This document shows positions 22,337-24,000 of a stretch of DNA of 24,000 bases, piece after piece. The position numbers and the translations under genes were made by a program. Numbering within the stretch: position 1 is the stretch's first letter; the number at the start of each line of letters is the position of its first letter. The notes below the pieces were generated by a model, which was given only the letters and a program-made list of their open reading frames with translations, did no database searches and was not told the origin of the DNA. This DNA comes from JAHTBL01 sp038532735 (GTDB lineage: Bacteria; Pseudomonadota; Alphaproteobacteria; Rhodobacterales; Rhodobacteraceae), in assembly GCA_038532735.1 (NCBI GenBank), contig JBCBAC010000026.1, forward strand, positions 1-24,000. Direction: 5' to 3'.

Positions 22337-22380
22337 GACAGGAGCCTCCGGCGGGAGTTTTTGGGCCAAGATGAAGAAGG
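22337..22380 (+). repeat. Stop-codon-adjacent intergenic repeat, copy B
   Basis: The 19 bases 22337-22355 are identical to 16613-16631 and again begin at a stop codon in the same orientation as the gene. The core AGTTTTTGGGCCAAGATGAAG follows. It begins a 272-base gap before the GST-like gene that holds no confident gene. GTTAACCTTAAC lies further on at 22492-22503. Confidence 0.75.
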
Positions 22381-22490
22381 CGGTGTCCACCCCGATCCGC
22401 CTCACCGTCTGGCTAACGGACTTATCGGACCGGGGCTTCACCTTGGACGCCGGGTCGGTCTCCACCTACCGGCGCAAAACCACACTGGCA

Positions 22491-22504
22491 CGTTAACCTT
22501 AACG
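22491..22504. promoter_or_regulatory. Motif CGTTAACCTTAACG
   Basis: A 14-base site with GTTAAC and its near inverse. Its first 12 bases are the exact reverse complement of 9801-9812. A shorter GGTTAACG lies at 16760-16767. All three are in gene-free gaps. It resembles half-sites of the cell-cycle regulator CtrA (TTAA...TTAAC) but with wrong spacing for the full site. Confidence 0.3.
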
Positions 22505-22607
22505 GCGCCTTACCAGGAGAGAGGGTTACCCTTTCATCTTGGCAGAAAAACTCAAAAGTCCTGACGGTCACGTCAGGCGCGTGGCCCGACGGGAGGCGGG
22601 GCATTTG

Positions 22608-23246
22608 ATGCTAAAACTCTACTGCTTCGGCGAAAGCGGCAATTCCTACAAGGCGGCTCTGACGTTGGAATTGTCGGGGCTCAATTGGGAACCGGTCTTT
22701 GTGGATTTCTTCAAGGGCGAGGCGCGGAGTGAGGAATTCCGTACGATCAACCCAATGGGCGAGGTGCCGGTGCTGGTGGACACCGATCACGACTACACGC
22801 TGACCCAATCAGGGGCCATTCAAGACTATGTCGTGCATCTGTCAGGCAAGCTGACCGGGACGAGCCCGGAAGCGCGGCGCGAGGTGTTGCGCTGGGTGCT
22901 TTGGGACAATCACAAGCTCAGCTCGCAGGCTGGCATGGCCCGGTTCTTGATGAATTTTCTGCCCGAAGAGAAGCGGCCAGCGGAAGTGATAGCTTTCACC
23001 CAAGGCCGTTTGAAAGCGGCTTATAGCGTGCTGAACGCCCATCTTGAGGGCCGCGACTGGATCGTGGGCGACGCGCTGACGGTCGCCGATATCTCGTGCT
23101 GTTCGTATCTGTTTTACCCCGAACCTTTCGGGTTCGACCGGGCCGACTGGCCCCATATTGACGCCTGGCTAACCCGGATCGAGGGCACGCAAGGCTGGAA
23201 ACATCCCTATGATCTGATGCCCCGCTCTGCTGCGGGGGGGCAATAA
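22608..23246 (+). CDS. Glutathione S-transferase family protein
   Basis: A 212-aa GST-fold protein. The N-terminal thioredoxin domain begins MLKLYCFGESGNSYKAALTL, with a serine near the usual catalytic position. The glutathione-binding NPMGEVPVL and the SGAIQDYV motif follow. The C-terminal helical domain has WIVGDALTVADISCCSYLF with the conserved N-cap aspartate. Substrate is unknown. The start MLKLYCF fits the family, with GGAGG about 12 bases upstream; the longer frame upstream is unlikely. It lies 15 bases before thiolase, in the acyl-CoA cluster. Confidence 0.9.
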   Translation: MLKLYCFGESGNSYKAALTLELSGLNWEPVFVDFFKGEARSEEFRTINPMGEVPVLVDTDHDYTLTQSGAIQDYVVHLSGKLTGTSPEARREVLRWVLWDNHKLSSQAGMARFLMNFLPEEKRPAEVIAFTQGRLKAAYSVLNAHLEGRDWIVGDALTVADISCCSYLFYPEPFGFDRADWPHIDAWLTRIEGTQGWKHPYDLMPRSAAGGQ

Positions 23247-23261
23247 AGGAAAGGCAAACCT

Positions 23262-24000
23262 ATGACCGAAGCCTATATCTACGACGCTGTGCGCACGCCG
23301 CGCGGCAAGGGCCGCAAGGACGGCAGCCTGCATGAGGTGACGAGTGCGCGGCTCTCTGCGCAGGTGCTCAACGCTGTGAAGGACCGCAACAATCTGGAGG
23401 GTCACGCGGTTGAAGACGTGATATGGGGCAATGTCACGCAGGTGGGCGAGCAAGGTGGTTGTCTGGCGCGCACGGCGGTCTTGGCGTCCGAGTTGGATCA
23501 GTCCATTCCGGGGCTCGCCATTAACCGCTTTTGCGCGTCCGGCATGGAAGCCGTGAACCTTGCCGCGAACCAGGTGAAGGGTGGCGCGGGCGAGGCTTAC
23601 ATCGCTGGCGGGGTCGAGATGATGGGCCGCGTGGCCATGGGCAGCGATGGTGCGGCGATTGCGGTCGATCCGTCGATTGCGATGGACACCTATTTCGTTC
23701 CACAGGGTATTTCGGCGGATATCATCGCGACTGAGTATGGCTTTTCGCGCGACGATGCGGATGCGCTGGCCGTTGAATCGCAGAACCGCGCGAAGGCGGC
23801 TTGGGATGACAACCGGTTCGAGAAATCCATCATCACCGTGCGTGACCAGAACGGTATCGCGATCCTGGATCACGACGAATACATGCGCCCCGGCACGGAT
23901 ATGCAGAGCCTTGGTGCGCTGAAAGCATCCTTCAAGGATATGGGTGAGGTCATGCCCGGCTTTGATAAGGTCGCGCTGATGAAATACCCGCATCTGGAGC
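23262..24000 (+). CDS. Acetyl-CoA C-acyltransferase (thiolase), cut by the window end
   Basis: The first 246 codons of a thiolase; a full protein is about 390-400 aa. It begins MTEAYIYDAVRTPRGKGRKD. The acyl-accepting Cys91 is in NRFCASGMEAVNLA and GGVEMMGRVAMG follows. The His and second Cys of the C-terminus lie outside. It cleaves 3-ketoacyl-CoA to acetyl-CoA in beta-oxidation, or runs the reverse. The start has AAGGAAAGG just upstream. A fadB-type partner probably follows beyond the window. Confidence 0.93.
   Translation, partial: MTEAYIYDAVRTPRGKGRKDGSLHEVTSARLSAQVLNAVKDRNNLEGHAVEDVIWGNVTQVGEQGGCLARTAVLASELDQSIPGLAINRFCASGMEAVNLAANQVKGGAGEAYIAGGVEMMGRVAMGSDGAAIAVDPSIAMDTYFVPQGISADIIATEYGFSRDDADALAVESQNRAKAAWDDNRFEKSIITVRDQNGIAILDHDEYMRPGTDMQSLGALKASFKDMGEVMPGFDKVALMKYPHLE

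Noticed and set aside
22371..22496. A 41-codon frame beginning MKKAVSTPIRLTV in the gap before the GST-like gene
   Set aside because: Its ATG falls within the repeated core and its stop within the GTTAAC motif. The nearest GGAG is about 14 bases away. The other repeat copy has no ATG at this place. Coding seems less likely than chance.

Overview
The window looks like chromosomal DNA of an alphaproteobacterium of the order Rhodobacterales (Roseobacter group). The evidence is high GC, dense genes with many 4-base ATGA start/stop overlaps, and the gene order murA - DUF2948 - hisD - UPF0262 - LMW phosphatase - infA - maf - rng - yacG, which I know from that group. The assignment rests on recalled gene order and protein character, not on a search.

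Region 1 (1-6387, minus strand) is a housekeeping block. A 52-aa basic protein abuts murA, followed by DUF2948, hisD, UPF0262, a low-molecular-weight phosphatase, infA, maf, a minimal RNase E/G and the zinc protein YacG. The first 11 bases look like the 5' end of a minus-strand tRNA, probably tRNA-Phe. infA has its own leader with a terminator-like hairpin.

Region 2 (6388-9876) holds tRNA-Thr(GGU), a 32-bp repeat of its 3' end 114 bp downstream, two strong hairpins, a DCC-family thiol protein with a DUF4166 protein, and a 626-aa acyl-CoA synthetase. A long inverted repeat follows.

Region 3 (9877-14897) has an MsbA-type ABC half-transporter, tRNA-Gly(UCC), a GT61 glycosyltransferase, a small membrane protein and a YedK/HMCES-type SRAP protein.

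Region 4 (14898-19127) has the overlapping set DUF952 - pyrD - arsC-like reductase, a repeat-rich gap, and a convergent operon of two hotdog thioesterases and a MATE exporter.

Region 5 (19128-24000, plus strand) has two related MerR regulators and a fatty-acyl-CoA catabolic cluster: a long (592-aa) acyl-CoA dehydrogenase, a 70-aa unknown protein, a GST-like protein and a thiolase cut by the window end. A dyad in the spacer of the predicted promoter of the second merR gene resembles LiuR-type operators and could link this cluster to acyl-CoA or branched-chain metabolism.

I found no CRISPR array, transposase, phage gene, toxin-antitoxin or defence system. The most unusual signals are non-coding: the duplicated tRNA-Thr 3' end, the MerR operator layout, the infA leader, and a family of intergenic repeats that start next to stop codons.
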